Positions 17,538 to 28,056 are shown, counted from the first letter of the stretch. The stretch is 64,000 nt of DNA from Anaerocolumna sp. AGMB13020 (GCF_033100115.1 NZ_CP136910.1:5031001-5095000); one strand, 5' to 3'. Numbers and translations: made by a program. The notes: a model not told the origin generated them from the sequence alone.

Positions 17538-18884
17538 ATGAGAAAAATAAAAAAGCTGACTGCTATTCTAATAATTCCCGCTCTGTTATTAACAGGATTT
17601 TTAAGAAGCCAGACGAGTACTGCCGCAGAAATGCCAGCAACAGAAGAGACAGAGCCTGCGCTTGCGACGGAGAACGATAACCAGAACACGAGTGTAATAG
17701 TGAAGCAGTACGGAATCCTTACGGTAGACGCAAAAGGTATTTATTCCTTTTGGGATTTCTCCAAAGATACTGATGGGAGAATTGAAACCACTGACAAAGG
17801 CAATATCATGATTCCTTTGAAAAAAACAGCGGCACAGTTGACAGAACTTAAGCTCAGCTATAATAAAACGACTAAAAAAGCAACTGTGACCAATACAGTG
17901 AATAAAAAGAAAATCACCTTTACCCTGGGCAGCAGTACTTTTTATTATTATTCCTCCTCCAAGGCCAAAGGGGTAAAAAAGACGATGGCTTCACCTATGT
18001 ATATCTCCAAGGAAAGTAAAGCACTTATGGTACATATGGCAGCACTTAAATGGGTCCTTTTAAAAACAGAAGGAGTGAAATCCTATAAAGTATCGGATAT
18101 GCAGGCAAAAGGATACGATACCACTGCTTTAAGCGGGGTTATCGTGTACAATCCATATGGCAAAGTCACAAGCCTTGTAGAAGCCTCTAAAGTAAGTAAT
18201 ATAGGAAGAACAGTAAAAGTTACCATACCGGAAGGTTATTCATTGCCTCAGGTATTTACCCTCTTGGTTCGGAAAGGGGTATGTGCCTCAGAGGAGGTTT
18301 TGTATAAAGCGATGGAGGAATATGATTTTACCAGGGATTACTCTTTAATTGATGCGCTGGAGGATAATCCTGACCGCTGTTATCTGCTGGAAGGATATCT
18401 GTATCCTGATACCTATGAGTTCTACCGGTTGAGTAAAGGTGAAGATGCTATAGGAAAATTTTTACGTAACGGAGATGGAAAAATAACAGAAGCTGATAAG
18501 AAAAAGGCAGCAGAACTCGGATTGACCATTAATCAGATACTGACCATTGCGTCACTGGTGGAAAAAGAAGGGAAGGATAAAGAAACCAAATACAATATTT
18601 CTTCTGTGATCCATAACCGGTTAAAGATAAACATGAAACTGCAGTTAGATGCGAGCATCCATTATGTGGAAAAATATATAAAACCTTTTATAGATGGGGA
18701 TATCAACCGTTACAATAGCTTTTACAATACCTATAAATGCCCTGCTTTACCGGCAGGACCAATCTGTAATCCTGGCAGAGAAGCAATCAATGCGGCACTT
18801 AACCCTCCGCAGACCGATTATCTTTATTTCTATAGCGATGAACAAAAAAATTACTACTTCTCCAAGGAGTATCATAATCAGTAA
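17538..18884 (+). CDS. MltG-like endolytic transglycosylase with N-terminal stalk-like domain
   Basis: A 448-residue exported protein. Residues 1-32 are a signal peptide or anchor (KKLTAILIIPALLLTGF). Residues 60-180 resemble the copper amine oxidase N-terminal stalk domain found on clostridial surface proteins. From about residue 215 to the end is the YceG/MltG domain. It has the catalytic Glu in ASLVEKEG, and SSVIHNRL, YNTYKCPALPAGPICNPG and AALNPPQTDYLYF, all diagnostic. MltG cuts nascent glycan strands and sets their length. Start is the ATG at 17538 after GAGGAAAGG; an ATG 21 bases earlier lacks one. The stalk-like fusion is unusual: ordinary MltG has a membrane helix plus a LysM-like part. 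Confidence 0.85.
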   Translation: MRKIKKLTAILIIPALLLTGFLRSQTSTAAEMPATEETEPALATENDNQNTSVIVKQYGILTVDAKGIYSFWDFSKDTDGRIETTDKGNIMIPLKKTAAQLTELKLSYNKTTKKATVTNTVNKKKITFTLGSSTFYYYSSSKAKGVKKTMASPMYISKESKALMVHMAALKWVLLKTEGVKSYKVSDMQAKGYDTTALSGVIVYNPYGKVTSLVEASKVSNIGRTVKVTIPEGYSLPQVFTLLVRKGVCASEEVLYKAMEEYDFTRDYSLIDALEDNPDRCYLLEGYLYPDTYEFYRLSKGEDAIGKFLRNGDGKITEADKKKAAELGLTINQILTIASLVEKEGKDKETKYNISSVIHNRLKINMKLQLDASIHYVEKYIKPFIDGDINRYNSFYNTYKCPALPAGPICNPGREAINAALNPPQTDYLYFYSDEQKNYYFSKEYHNQ

Positions 18885-18940
18885 GATATCTCCATACAAA
18901 CTCCACAAAGGAATGGTATTATAAGGTATCATTTTATGGA

Positions 18941-19483
18941 GTGGAGGAGAAATTTATTAAAAAGAAGCAGTTATCTATTAAAAACATAACTACAGTTGCA
19001 ATTGGTGCAGTATTGCTGTTTCTGCTCGTTGTCTTTGTAGTAAAGAACGTATCAAAGGGAACTGATACTGACAAAGGGGAAGAAGTACAAAGCGCTGGAA
19101 TTACTCTCAACGCTAATAGTGACATTGTTATTGATACTTCGAAAATATCGGACAAAGCATCCTTTTTCGAAACGGAAGCCGGTGGCATGACAGTAGGTTT
19201 ATTTGCAGTCAAGGCAAGCGATGGGAGCATTAGAACCGCTTTTAATACGTGCCAGGTGTGCAACGGCAGCCCTTATGCTTTTTTTAAACAGACAGGTGAC
19301 AACTTCCAATGTCAGAACTGTAAGAATGTCTTTCCAACAGACAAAATAGCCCAGGAACGTGGCGGCTGCAACCCGGTGCCCATCCTGGAAGAACAAAGAA
19401 CAGAGAGCAATGGTGAAATTATAATCTCTTCTGCATTACTAGAAGAGAATTCCATCCGTTTCCAGAATTGGAAGCAATATTAA
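18941..19483 (+). CDS. DUF2318 membrane-anchored metal-binding protein
   Basis: A 180-residue protein with one membrane helix (residues 15-36) and an extracytoplasmic DUF2318 domain. Cysteines come in the pattern CxxC (104, 107), CxxC (124, 127) and Cys143 in GGCNPVP, all standard for the family and likely to bind metal or heme. DUF2318 domains occur beside FTR1-type iron permeases and cytochrome-like proteins, so a role in iron handling is plausible. The GTG at 18941 is the only usual start before the helix, but GGAGGAG lies inside its first codons, so a rare start a little downstream is possible. It follows the MltG-like gene by 56 bases. Confidence 0.8.
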   Translation: MEEKFIKKKQLSIKNITTVAIGAVLLFLLVVFVVKNVSKGTDTDKGEEVQSAGITLNANSDIVIDTSKISDKASFFETEAGGMTVGLFAVKASDGSIRTAFNTCQVCNGSPYAFFKQTGDNFQCQNCKNVFPTDKIAQERGGCNPVPILEEQRTESNGEIIISSALLEENSIRFQNWKQY

Positions 19484-19509
19484 GAGATTGTAAAGGATTT
19501 TATCTTTAG

Positions 19510-19556
19510 AAGGACTGCTTGACAGGTGATTCTGTCGAAAGCAGTCCTTTTGTTTT
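19510..19556 (+). terminator. Terminator after the DUF2318 gene
   Basis: AGGACTGCTT pairs with AAGCAGTCCT, inner GACAG with CTGTC, followed by TTTTGTTTT. Confidence 0.9.
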
Positions 19557-19640
19557 ACATAGAATTTACAATCCCGCCATAATGGGTTTACATGAGATTG
19601 ATAGATTTAGCTTAACAGAAGACAGGTTAATGGAGGTTGT

Positions 19641-21401
19641 ATGAAAAATACAAAGGAAAAGAAGAATCTTAACATGAAAAAGAAAGTTAGGTTGAAATCT
19701 ATTAAAAATATGATAGATCAGATATATAGTATGCCTATCGGAAGGAGACTTAAGTTCACTTTTGGCTGCATGGGTGCGGTAATGTTATTAATGGTCATTG
19801 TCTCATTGGTAAATATTATGGCTTTAAGAAACATGACCAATGAGTTTCATTCACAGATCTATCAAACAGAAGAGAAAGTAATAAAAGCGCAGGTATCTAT
19901 GAAAATCATTGAAAATAACATTTACCGCAGCTACATAACACAGAATAAAGAACTTTGTAGTAAATATATTGAAGAATCTGAACAGCAATATGATTTACTG
20001 GAAGCGTACATAACAGATTTGTCCGCCATACCTGCAATAAATAAAGGAGAACAGAGGAAGATTATAGAAAGCTTACAGGTTGAATCAGGAAAAGGAGCAC
20101 GTTACAGAGAACAGATTCTTACCAGTGCCAGAGAATTTGACCAGAAGAAAATCTATAATATTTATAAAAATGATTACGTTCCCATTCACAGTCATATGGT
20201 GGAGGAATTAGAAGAACTGGAAGCTTTTACAGCCACATATGCCAAGCAGTATATAAACAGCATAAATATAAAAGTAGTCGTAAGTATTGTGTTATTTCTC
20301 CTGCTCTTTATGATCGGTGTCTTAAGCTGTATGAGAATACTGTCAAAGACAATAAAGAGTATTATTCACCCCGTGGATAATATTATGGCTGTTATGAATG
20401 AAATGGCAGCAGGTAATTTAGAGGTGGACCTCCAATATTCATCTGCGGATGAAATGGGCAGCCTGTGTCAGGGAATTACTCAGACCATAGATAAACTTAA
20501 AAATTATATTAACAACATAACATATGTAGTAAGAGAATTGGAACAAAAAAACCTGACAGTATCTGTCGGAATAGAGTATGAAGGTAATTTTACACCCATT
20601 AAATCATCTCTTGAAAATACAATAATATCTCTTAAAAATGTAATTGAGGCGATATCAACGGCTGCTGAAGGGATTTCCTTAGGAGCCGCACAAATTGCGG
20701 TAACGGCAAAGACAGTAGCAGACGGAAGTGTAGAGCAGAATAACCGTATAAATAATCTGGTAGGTGAAGTAGAGGCAATTGTTGATATGATTAATATAAA
20801 TACCGACCAGACGAAAAATGTGACAGGACTTTCAGAAACAGCAGTAACTGCTGCAAGAGAAGGCAATATCAGTATGAGAAAAGTACTGGAAGCCATGGGA
20901 AGCATTGAACAGAGGTCAGGTGAAATCTCTCAGGTTATTTCAGTAATTGAGCAGATTGCGGAACAGACGAATCTCTTATCTTTAAATGCATCCATAGAAG
21001 CCTCAAGAGCAGGAGAAAACGGAAGAGGATTTGGGGTTGTAGCATCTGAAATCGGTAAACTTGCAGCCAGATGTACCCAAGCTGTACAATCAACTTCAGG
21101 ACTGATTAACAGTACAGTAAGCGCAATACATTATGGGTCCCTGATGGCGAATAATACCGCAGGGAATTTTGAGCGTATTGTAAAAGTTTCCGAGGAGACA
21201 AATTATGTAATGGAACAGCTGGCGTATAATACAAAATTAGTACAGAATGAATTGCAAAAGACACATGTGTTCCTAAAAGATATTACTCCCATTATAGAAA
21301 AAAATGCTGCTGCCGCTCAAGAAAGTGCAGCTATGAGTGAGGAATTTATTATGCAGGCGGACAAACTGGAAAAGTATATTAAGGAATATTCGCTAGCATA
21401 G
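19641..21401 (+). CDS. Methyl-accepting chemotaxis protein
   Basis: A 586-residue chemoreceptor. TM1 is at residues 40-62 and TM2 at about 208-230; the roughly 145 residues between form a helical, four-helix-bundle-type sensor. A HAMP domain follows ([24 protein letters not shown]). The signalling hairpin tip (about 439-470) reads [19 protein letters not shown], a variant of the usual [16 protein letters not shown], but enough for CheA/CheW contact. The start has GGAGG seven bases upstream. The first 30 residues are strongly basic. Ligand unknown. No che genes are near. Confidence 0.92.
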   Translation: MKNTKEKKNLNMKKKVRLKSIKNMIDQIYSMPIGRRLKFTFGCMGAVMLLMVIVSLVNIMALRNMTNEFHSQIYQTEEKVIKAQVSMKIIENNIYRSYITQNKELCSKYIEESEQQYDLLEAYITDLSAIPAINKGEQRKIIESLQVESGKGARYREQILTSAREFDQKKIYNIYKNDYVPIHSHMVEELEELEAFTATYAKQYINSINIKVVVSIVLFLLLFMIGVLSCMRILSKTIKSIIHPVDNIMAVMNEMAAGNLEVDLQYSSADEMGSLCQGITQTIDKLKNYINNITYVVRELEQKNLTVSVGIEYEGNFTPIKSSLENTIISLKNVIEAISTAAEGISLGAAQIAVTAKTVADGSVEQNNRINNLVGEVEAIVDMININTDQTKNVTGLSETAVTAAREGNISMRKVLEAMGSIEQRSGEISQVISVIEQIAEQTNLLSLNASIEASRAGENGRGFGVVASEIGKLAARCTQAVQSTSGLINSTVSAIHYGSLMANNTAGNFERIVKVSEETNYVMEQLAYNTKLVQNELQKTHVFLKDITPIIEKNAAAAQESAAMSEEFIMQADKLEKYIKEYSLA

Positions 21402-21413
21402 TAAAAAACTGGA

Positions 21414-21499
21414 ACAAAACAGCGTATCTATCATATTTATATGGTAGGAAGCATAGAAAGCTTCCTTTATACTAATTGTCAGGGATTTGCCTGGCAATT
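21414..21499 (+). promoter_or_regulatory. Leader of the first collagen-like gene: candidate sporulation promoter and two hairpins
   Basis: AC (21414-21415), 16 bp, CATATTTAT (21432-21440) resembles a mother-cell sigma-K/sigma-E promoter. It is followed by hairpins GGAAGC/GCTTCC (21447-21465) and AATTGTCAGG/CCTGGCAATT (21474-21499). Confidence 0.35.
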
Positions 21500-21528
21500 G
21501 GACATAATGCAGGAAAGGAGCTTTATGC

Positions 21529-23616
21529 ATGAACGCTGGTTTTAATTCATCTGAGTTCGATAAATCAGGAAGGCGACAAAGGGAAGATAAATCTAATGTT
21601 TCAGCAGCTAATTTTAATGGTGGCTGGAACAATGGCCGACCCGGTGACTTTAACGGACAGGGGCAGCCTTGTCCACCTCCTCCATGCCCGCCGAAACCTT
21701 GTCCGCCACCCGGACCTCCTGGACCTCCCGGACCTCCCGGACCGCAAGGCCCACAAGGACCAATAGGCCCGCAAGGACCATCCGGCCCACAAGGACCAAT
21801 AGGCCCAACAGGACCTAGAGGACCCGCAGGACCCGCAGGGCCACCCGGACAACAAGGACCTGCAGGAGCCACAGGAGCTACAGGAGCAACCGGCCCGGCA
21901 GGAGCACCTGGAGAGATTGGACCTACAGGCCCTCAAGGTGAACAGGGACCCATTGGTTTAACAGGAGCAACAGGATCCACAGGTCCTCAGGGACCCCAGG
22001 GAGTACAAGGAGAACCAGGTCCGGAAGGTCCGCAAGGGGAAGCAGGTCCGGCAGGAGCCCAAGGCCCGGCAGGAGCTACAGGTCCCCAAGGTCTTCAAGG
22101 GGAAGCAGGTCCGGCAGGTCCGGCAGGAACAACGGGAGCCACAGGTCCCCAAGGTCCGGCAGGAGCCACAGGTCCCCAAGGTCCCCAAGGTCTACAAGGC
22201 CCGGCAGGTCCACAAGGTGAAACGGGAGCCACAGGAGCCACTGGTCCTATCGGCCCACAGGGAGAACAGGGAGTAGCAGGACCAACGGGAGCCACGGGAG
22301 CTACAGGAGCTCAAGGTCCGGCAGGAGCTACAGGTCCCCAGGGTCCTCAGGGTGAAGCAGGTCCGGCAGGAACAACGGGAGCAACAGGAGCACAGGGTCC
22401 GGCAGGAGCCACAGGTCCGGCAGGTCCTCAGGGAGAACAGGGAGTAGCAGGTCCGACAGGAGCAACCGGAGCCACAGGTCCGCAAGGTCCGGCAGGAACC
22501 ACAGGTCCCGCAGGTCCCCAGGGAGAACAGGGTGAAGCAGGTCCGGCAGGAGCTACAGGAGCAACAGGAGCAACCGGAGCCCAAGGCCCGGCAGGAGCCA
22601 CAGGTCCCGCAGGTCCCCAGGGAGAACAGGGTGAAGCAGGTCCGGCAGGAGCCACAGGAGCAACAGGCTCGCAAGGTCCGGCAGGAGCTACAGGTCCCGC
22701 AGGTCCCCAGGGAGAGCAGGGAGTAGCAGGTCCGGCAGGAGCCACGGGAGCAACAGGCCCACAAGGTCCGGCAGGAGCCACAGGTCCCGCAGGTCCCCAG
22801 GGAGAGCAGGGAGTAGCAGGTCCGGCAGGAGCCACGGGAGCAACAGGCCCGCAAGGTCCGGCAGGAGCCACAGGTCCCGCAGGTCCCCAGGGAGAGCAGG
22901 GTGAAGCAGGTCCGGCAGGAGCCACGGGAGCAACAGGCCCGCAAGGTCCGGCAGGAGCCACAGGTCCCGCAGGTCCCCAGGGAGAGCAGGGTGAAGCAGG
23001 TCCGGCAGGAGCTACAGGAGCAACAGGAGCCCAAGGTCCGGCAGGAGCCACAGGTCCCGCAGGTCCCCAGGGTGAAGCAGGCCCCGCAGGCCCGCAAGGA
23101 GTAGCAGGTCCGGCAGGAGCCACAGGCCCGCAAGGTCCAACGGGAGCCACAGGTCCGCAAGGCCCGCAAGGTCCGCAAGGTCCGCAAGGCCCTCCTGGTC
23201 CCGCAGGTATTAATTCTTACGTTTTCCGCTATAGTACCAATTCTGACAGAACTATTGCTGGTGGTGCAGAATTTGTGTTTGATAGTGGAAATGTTCCGAG
23301 TACGCCTGTTGGTATACTACTTCCCAACACTACTGATACAGTATTGACGGAGGCAGGCGATTATCTGGTTATATTCGAAGCTAATGTATTAGGAACACTC
23401 ACTTCTGTTTCTATTAATCTTAATGGTTTACCCGTTCCCGGAGGTACAACAGGTGATACCGCGACTACGATCAGAGTGGAAATAACAGCTATTGTTCAGG
23501 TAACTACAGTACCAGCAACAATAACAGTAACAAATGACTCATTTATTTCCATCACATTCCCGGATCTTGCGCCAGGAAGTGTAGTTGCATCACTTACTAT
23601 CCTTAAATTATCATAA
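21529..23616 (+). CDS. Collagen-like protein, BclA-type
   Basis: A 695-residue protein in three parts. Residues 1-61 form a Ser/Asn/Pro/Cys head. Residues 62 to about 560 are some 166 uninterrupted Gly-X-Y triplets. The last 135 residues form a beta-rich C-terminal domain of the kind that trimerises BclA-like filaments. The triplet region contains a 90-bp/30-residue unit ([18 protein letters not shown] plus more) repeated about eight times near 22390-23060. Many GAT and GPT triplets offer Thr for glycosylation. Such proteins form the hair nap of exosporia. AGGAAAGGAG precedes the ATG. There is no signal peptide, consistent with assembly by the mother cell. Confidence 0.88.
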   Translation: MNAGFNSSEFDKSGRRQREDKSNVSAANFNGGWNNGRPGDFNGQGQPCPPPPCPPKPCPPPGPPGPPGPPGPQGPQGPIGPQGPSGPQGPIGPTGPRGPAGPAGPPGQQGPAGATGATGATGPAGAPGEIGPTGPQGEQGPIGLTGATGSTGPQGPQGVQGEPGPEGPQGEAGPAGAQGPAGATGPQGLQGEAGPAGPAGTTGATGPQGPAGATGPQGPQGLQGPAGPQGETGATGATGPIGPQGEQGVAGPTGATGATGAQGPAGATGPQGPQGEAGPAGTTGATGAQGPAGATGPAGPQGEQGVAGPTGATGATGPQGPAGTTGPAGPQGEQGEAGPAGATGATGATGAQGPAGATGPAGPQGEQGEAGPAGATGATGSQGPAGATGPAGPQGEQGVAGPAGATGATGPQGPAGATGPAGPQGEQGVAGPAGATGATGPQGPAGATGPAGPQGEQGEAGPAGATGATGPQGPAGATGPAGPQGEQGEAGPAGATGATGAQGPAGATGPAGPQGEAGPAGPQGVAGPAGATGPQGPTGATGPQGPQGPQGPQGPPGPAGINSYVFRYSTNSDRTIAGGAEFVFDSGNVPSTPVGILLPNTTDTVLTEAGDYLVIFEANVLGTLTSVSINLNGLPVPGGTTGDTATTIRVEITAIVQVTTVPATITVTNDSFISITFPDLAPGSVVASLTILKLS
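22390..23060. repeat. 90-bp tandem repeats inside the collagen-like gene
   Basis: About eight near-identical in-frame units of 30 codons, differing mostly at third positions and at a few X/Y positions. Length is likely to vary between strains. Confidence 0.75.
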
Positions 23617-23619
23617 ATT

Positions 23620-23654
23620 ATAAGGCGTCCGGTTCAGAGGACGCCTTACTTTTC
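23620..23654 (+). terminator. Terminator between the collagen-like genes
   Basis: TAAGGCGTCC-N9-GGACGCCTTA followed by CTTTT. Confidence 0.85.
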
Positions 23655-23705
23655 ATTAAAAGAGATTGTCAAATGTAATTCATCGAAAAATGTCATGAAT
23701 AATGA

Positions 23706-23732
23706 ACATATAGCAAAAACTGTCATATATTA
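23706..23732 (+). promoter_or_regulatory. Candidate mother-cell sporulation promoter of the second collagen-like gene
   Basis: AC (23706-23707), 16 bp, CATATATTA (23724-23732), matching the sigma-K pattern AC-N16/17-CATAnnnTA. The gene starts 45 bases later. Confidence 0.45.
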
Positions 23733-23777
23733 AATTAGGATTTCAAAATCCTGATTTATATAGAAAGGAGTTTTTGC

Positions 23778-25166
23778 ATGAGTAGTAAAGATTCGTCAAA
23801 AAACAAATCCTTTACTGACAGCCAAGACGACACTATTGTAAGTGCTATGAACTATAATTCATGGAATCCATGCTGTAATCCTAATCCCTATCCACCCGGA
23901 CCGCCCGGACCTCCCGGACCTCCCGGACCTCCTGGACCGCCCGGACCCAGAGGACCCCAAGGACCAGTAGGACCACAGGGAGCACAGGGACCGCAAGGAG
24001 CTACGGGAGCTACCGGACCTAGAGGACCGCAAGGACCAGTAGGACCGCAAGGACCAGTAGGAGCCACGGGACCACAAGGACCGACGGGAGCCACCGGAGC
24101 CACCGGAGCCACAGGAGCAACGGGAGCTACAGGAGCCACGGGACCGCAAGGACCAGTAGGAGCCACGGGACCGCAAGGACCAGTAGGAGCCACGGGACCA
24201 CAAGGACCAGTAGGAGCAACAGGAGCCACCGGAGCCACAGGAGCCACCGGAGCAACGGGAGCCACCGGACCGCAAGGACCAGTAGGAGCAACGGGACCGC
24301 AAGGACCAACGGGAGCTACGGGAGCAACAGGAGCAACGGGAGCCACGGGAGCAACAGGAGCAACGGGAGCAACGGGAGCAACGGGACCTCAGGGACCTGC
24401 CGGAGCAGCCGGAGCAACAGGAGCAACAGGAGCAACAGGAGCAACGGGACCTCAGGGACCTGCCGGAGCCACGGGAGCCACGGGAGCCACAGGAGCCACG
24501 GGGGCCACAGGAGCAACGGGACCTCAGGGACCTGCTGGAGCAACCGGAGCCACGGGAGCAACCGGAGCCACGGGAGCAACCGGAGCTACTGGAGCAACCG
24601 GAGCCACCGGAGCCACCGGAGCAACCGGAGCAACCGGAGCAGCTGGAACACCTGGCGGTGCTTCTATTATTCCTTATGCATCTGGTAATGTAGTTGCTTT
24701 GACAACTATTCTCGGTGGTTTAGTAGGAACTACAGCCGCAGTAGGTTTTGGAAGTTCAGCAACAGGAATTCAAATACTGAATGGTATTATTGATTCAACC
24801 AACATTAATAATTTTGCTTTTTCCGTACCAAGAGACGGAACAATCAGTTCCTTGGCAGCATACTTTAGCGTGGATGCCGGAATCAGTCTGATTGGAACGT
24901 CAGTTCAAATAACAGCACAGCTTTATAGAACAGTTGCGGTTAACAATGCCTTCACACCAGTACCCGGTGCTGTAGTCCAGCTTACACCTGCTTTAACCGG
25001 TATTATCTCTATTGGTGACAGAGTAAGTGGAATTACCTCAGGATTAGCAATACCAGTAACAGCTGGCACAAGGTTACTTCTTATTTTCTCTGCTTCAGTA
25101 GTATCAGGAACAGGAATTGCAACCAGCGTAGTTGGATATGCAAGTGCCGGACTTGGAATTATTTAA
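23778..25166 (+). CDS. Collagen-like protein with BclB-type C-terminal domain
   Basis: A 462-residue protein. The head (residues 1-38) has Ser/Asp/Asn and CCNPNPYPP. Residues 41 to about 292 are about 84 Gly-X-Y triplets, first GPP/GPQ and then mostly GAT. The last 170 residues (from [11 protein letters not shown]) match the BclB C-terminal domain of exosporium glycoproteins, with [15 protein letters not shown] and [16 protein letters not shown]. The Thr-rich triplets are typical O-glycosylation sites. AAAGGAG lies before the ATG. It follows the BclA-type gene but has its own promoter-like site and is separated by a terminator. Confidence 0.88.
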   Translation: MSSKDSSKNKSFTDSQDDTIVSAMNYNSWNPCCNPNPYPPGPPGPPGPPGPPGPPGPRGPQGPVGPQGAQGPQGATGATGPRGPQGPVGPQGPVGATGPQGPTGATGATGATGATGATGATGPQGPVGATGPQGPVGATGPQGPVGATGATGATGATGATGATGPQGPVGATGPQGPTGATGATGATGATGATGATGATGATGPQGPAGAAGATGATGATGATGPQGPAGATGATGATGATGATGATGPQGPAGATGATGATGATGATGATGATGATGATGATGATGAAGTPGGASIIPYASGNVVALTTILGGLVGTTAAVGFGSSATGIQILNGIIDSTNINNFAFSVPRDGTISSLAAYFSVDAGISLIGTSVQITAQLYRTVAVNNAFTPVPGAVVQLTPALTGIISIGDRVSGITSGLAIPVTAGTRLLLIFSASVVSGTGIATSVVGYASAGLGII

Positions 25167-25190
25167 AGTAGAATAAAGACCTCCTATTAA

Positions 25191-25258
25191 ATAAAGAAGG
25201 GGATATCTGCCGAGGGATTGAGATATTAATTCATCCAGGTGGATATCTCCTTCTTTAT
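25191..25258. repeat. Long inverted repeat between collagen-like gene and uxuA
   Basis: ATAAAGAAGGGGATATC pairs with GATATCTCCTTCTTTAT (17 positions, one G-T pair). No T-run follows, so it is either a weak terminator or a protein or RNA structure. Confidence 0.6.
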
Positions 25259-25297
25259 GCAATAAGGATATTGCATCCATAAAGAAAGATTGTGAGA

Positions 25298-25332
25298 TTG
25301 ACAGGTAGAAATCATACTGTTATACTAGTATA
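25298..25332 (+). promoter_or_regulatory. uxu operon promoter with palindromic operator
   Basis: TTGACA (25298-25303), 17 bp, TATACT (25321-25326). The -10 is the left half of the perfect palindrome TATACTAGTATA (25321-25332), a plausible site for the GntR/FCD regulator encoded at the end of the operon. Confidence 0.7.
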
Positions 25333-25356
25333 CAAGATAAGAAGGAGGATTTTGTA

Positions 25357-26424
25357 ATGATAATGACTTTACGTTGGTTTGGTAAAAAGTATGATTCTGT
25401 TACCCTGGAACAAATACGACAGATACCCGGAGTTGAAGGAGTCATAACTACTTTATATGATATTCCTGCAGGTGAGATCTGGCCAATTGAAAGAATAAGG
25501 GGATTACAGGAGGAAGTAGAAAAGAGTGGTTTAAAGATTATAGGTATTGAAAGTGTAAATATTCATGATTCTATTAAGACTGGCAATGCGAACCGTGATT
25601 ATTACATTGATAACTATATTGAGACTTTGAAGAATCTAGGAGAATGCGGTATAAATATGATATGTTATAATTTTATGCCCGTTTTCGACTGGACGCGTTC
25701 TGACCTTGCCAAATTAAGAGAAGACGGTTCAACGGTATTATCTTATGATCAGGAAATAATTAATACGATTGATCCCGCAAAAATGTTTTCTGAATTGGAT
25801 AAAAGCAGCAATGGTTTTATACTGCCAGGCTGGGAGCCTGAAAGACTGGAAAAGGTTAAAGAACTCTTTGAAGAATATAAGCATGTGGATAATGACATCC
25901 TGTTTGATAATCTTGTTTATTTCTTAAATCGCATCAAACCTGTATGCAAGCAGTATGGAATACATATGGCCATTCATCCGGACGATCCTGCCTGGCCAGT
26001 ATTTAATCTGCCTCGAATCGTTACTGGAAAGGAATCGATTGAGAGACTCCTAAAGGCGGTAGATGAGGAGTTTAATGGAATAACACTTTGTACTGGTTCC
26101 CTGGGTTCTAATATTAATAATGATATTTGTGAGATAATAAAGACAGCGAAAGGACGAATCCATTTTGCGCATTTAAGAAATATCAAGCATCTGGCACCTG
26201 GCAAATTTGATGAAGCCGCACATTTGTCCAGTGATGGCTCTCTTGATATGTATGCTATTACAAAGACCCTTTACGAATGTGGATTTAACGGTCCCGTCCG
26301 CTCTGACCATGGAAGAGCAATCTGGGGAGAAGTATCCATGCCCGGGTATGGATTATATGACAGAGCACTTGGCACTTGCTATTTGAATGGACTTTTTGAG
26401 GCTATTGCAAAAGAAAAGGCTTAA
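25357..26424 (+). CDS. uxuA: Mannonate dehydratase
   Basis: A 355-residue TIM-barrel enzyme that dehydrates D-mannonate to 2-keto-3-deoxygluconate in hexuronate breakdown. The start MTLRWFGKKYDSVTLEQIRQ, the metal-site HPDDP segment (about residue 207), the CTGSLGS loop, IHFAHLRN and VRSDHGR are all hallmarks. Length is normal for the shorter Firmicutes form. GGAGG lies eight bases before the ATG. It is the first gene of a three-gene unit with uxuB and a GntR regulator. Confidence 0.95.
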   Translation: MIMTLRWFGKKYDSVTLEQIRQIPGVEGVITTLYDIPAGEIWPIERIRGLQEEVEKSGLKIIGIESVNIHDSIKTGNANRDYYIDNYIETLKNLGECGINMICYNFMPVFDWTRSDLAKLREDGSTVLSYDQEIINTIDPAKMFSELDKSSNGFILPGWEPERLEKVKELFEEYKHVDNDILFDNLVYFLNRIKPVCKQYGIHMAIHPDDPAWPVFNLPRIVTGKESIERLLKAVDEEFNGITLCTGSLGSNINNDICEIIKTAKGRIHFAHLRNIKHLAPGKFDEAAHLSSDGSLDMYAITKTLYECGFNGPVRSDHGRAIWGEVSMPGYGLYDRALGTCYLNGLFEAIAKEKA

Positions 26425-26457
26425 GTTGATTCCAATAATATGGAGGAGAAAAGGATT

Positions 26458-28056
26458 ATGAGATTATCCTACGAAGGTATAAAAAAAAGGGATGAGTGGG
26501 AACAGGAAGGATACCATCTGCCACAATTTAATATTGAAAACATGTTGGCTGAAACAGCAGAAGGCCCGGAATGGATACATTTTGGAGGTGGAAATATATT
26601 CAGAGCTTTTCCGGCAGCAGTCAGTCAGAAGCTATTGGAGGAGGGTATACTAAAGACTGGAATCATCGTTGCGGAAGGTTTCGACTATGAAATTGTTGAA
26701 AAAGCTTACAGGCAGTATGATAATCTTAGCATATTGGCCACTCTGTGCCCGGATGGAAGGATTGAGAAGACGGTAATTGCCAGTGTAGCTGAATCTCTAT
26801 GCATGAACAGTAAGACAAAGGATTGGATCAGGCTGATTCAAATCTTCAAATCTCCGACACTGAAAATAGCTTCATTTACGATTACGGAAAAGGGCTATAG
26901 TCTGGTAAATCAAAGCAGAGAGTTTACACAGGATATATTAGCAGATTTTAAACATGGACCGGATTCTCCTATAAGCTATATGGGAAAACTTACAGCACTA
27001 TGTTACGAGAGATACAAGGCAGGCGGCTTACCGCTTACTCTGGTCAGTATGGACAACTGCTCTCACAATGGAACGAAATTAAAGGAAGCTGTAATCTGTA
27101 TTACAGAAAAGTGGATTGAGGGCGGAAAAGCCGAACCTCAGTTTTTAGCTTTCATGACGGATAAAATTACATACCCATGGTCAATGATTGATAAGATTAC
27201 TCCAAGGCCAGCATCAGAGGTAGAAGAGCATTTAAAGGCTACCGGGCTGGAAGACCTGCAGACCTATATCACCTCAAAAAATACCTACTGTGCCCCTTTT
27301 GTTAATGCAGAAGAACCTCAATATCTGGTGATTGAAGATAAGTTTGCCGGGGAAAGGCTTGCCCTTGATAAAGGAGGAATCATATTTACCAGCCGTGAAA
27401 CCGTAGATAAAGTAGAACGTATGAAAGTATGTACCTGTCTGAATCCTCTCCATACAGCACTGGCTATATTTGGATGTCTCCTGGGGTATCATAAAATCAG
27501 TGACCAAATGAAAGATGAGGATCTGAAAACACTGGTATATCAGTTAGGTTATAAAGAAGGACTTCCAGTCGTTGAAAACCCAGGAATTATCAAGCCTGAA
27601 AAGTTTCTTGAGGAAGTACTGGAAAAACGCCTGCCCAACCCTTTTATTCCAGATTCACCTCAAAGAATAGCTACGGATACTTCCTTAAAACTCAGTATAC
27701 GCTTTGGAGAAACCATCAAAGCATACCTTAAGAAAGACGGCCAGGTATCCTTAAGACTAATTCCCTTGGTCCTTGCAGGCTGGTGCCGCTATTTAACAGA
27801 ACTTGATGATAAGGGAGAGACGTATACATTAAGTCCGGATCCAATCCTTGCTTCACTTACACCTGTATTTCGTAACATTAAATTTGGTGAAGCAGAGGAT
27901 ATTCACACTCAGATTAGCGGAGTTCTCAGCAGGGAAGACATTTTTGGAGTAGATTTATATGAAGCAGGTTTGGGTAGACAGGTAGAAGAGTATTTTGGTA
28001 AAATGATGAAAGGACCCGGCGCGGTTCGCAATACATTAAAAGATATTCTAGGCTAA
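26458..28056 (+). CDS. uxuB: Mannitol dehydrogenase-family oxidoreductase, probably fructuronate reductase
   Basis: A 532-residue polyol/hexuronate dehydrogenase that would reduce D-fructuronate to D-mannonate with NADH, feeding UxuA. The N-terminal Rossmann domain has FGGGNIFRAF (about residues 34-43). The central segment DNCSHNG and the Lys-containing KITPRP region are typical, and the mannitol dehydrogenase C-terminal domain follows. I use the ATG at 26458; GGAGGAGAAAAGG immediately upstream would be its ribosome binding site, whereas the ATG at 26440 has none. It lies 33 bases after uxuA. Tagaturonate or mannitol as substrate is possible but less likely in this context. Confidence 0.88.
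   Translation: MRLSYEGIKKRDEWEQEGYHLPQFNIENMLAETAEGPEWIHFGGGNIFRAFPAAVSQKLLEEGILKTGIIVAEGFDYEIVEKAYRQYDNLSILATLCPDGRIEKTVIASVAESLCMNSKTKDWIRLIQIFKSPTLKIASFTITEKGYSLVNQSREFTQDILADFKHGPDSPISYMGKLTALCYERYKAGGLPLTLVSMDNCSHNGTKLKEAVICITEKWIEGGKAEPQFLAFMTDKITYPWSMIDKITPRPASEVEEHLKATGLEDLQTYITSKNTYCAPFVNAEEPQYLVIEDKFAGERLALDKGGIIFTSRETVDKVERMKVCTCLNPLHTALAIFGCLLGYHKISDQMKDEDLKTLVYQLGYKEGLPVVENPGIIKPEKFLEEVLEKRLPNPFIPDSPQRIATDTSLKLSIRFGETIKAYLKKDGQVSLRLIPLVLAGWCRYLTELDDKGETYTLSPDPILASLTPVFRNIKFGEAEDIHTQISGVLSREDIFGVDLYEAGLGRQVEEYFGKMMKGPGAVRNTLKDILG

Noticed and set aside
21601..24579. Many long minus-strand and off-frame frames rich in Cys, Ser, Arg or Leu across the collagen-like genes
   Set aside because: They are mirror readings of Gly-X-Y codon repeats, have no ribosome binding sites and are explained by the plus-strand collagen genes.
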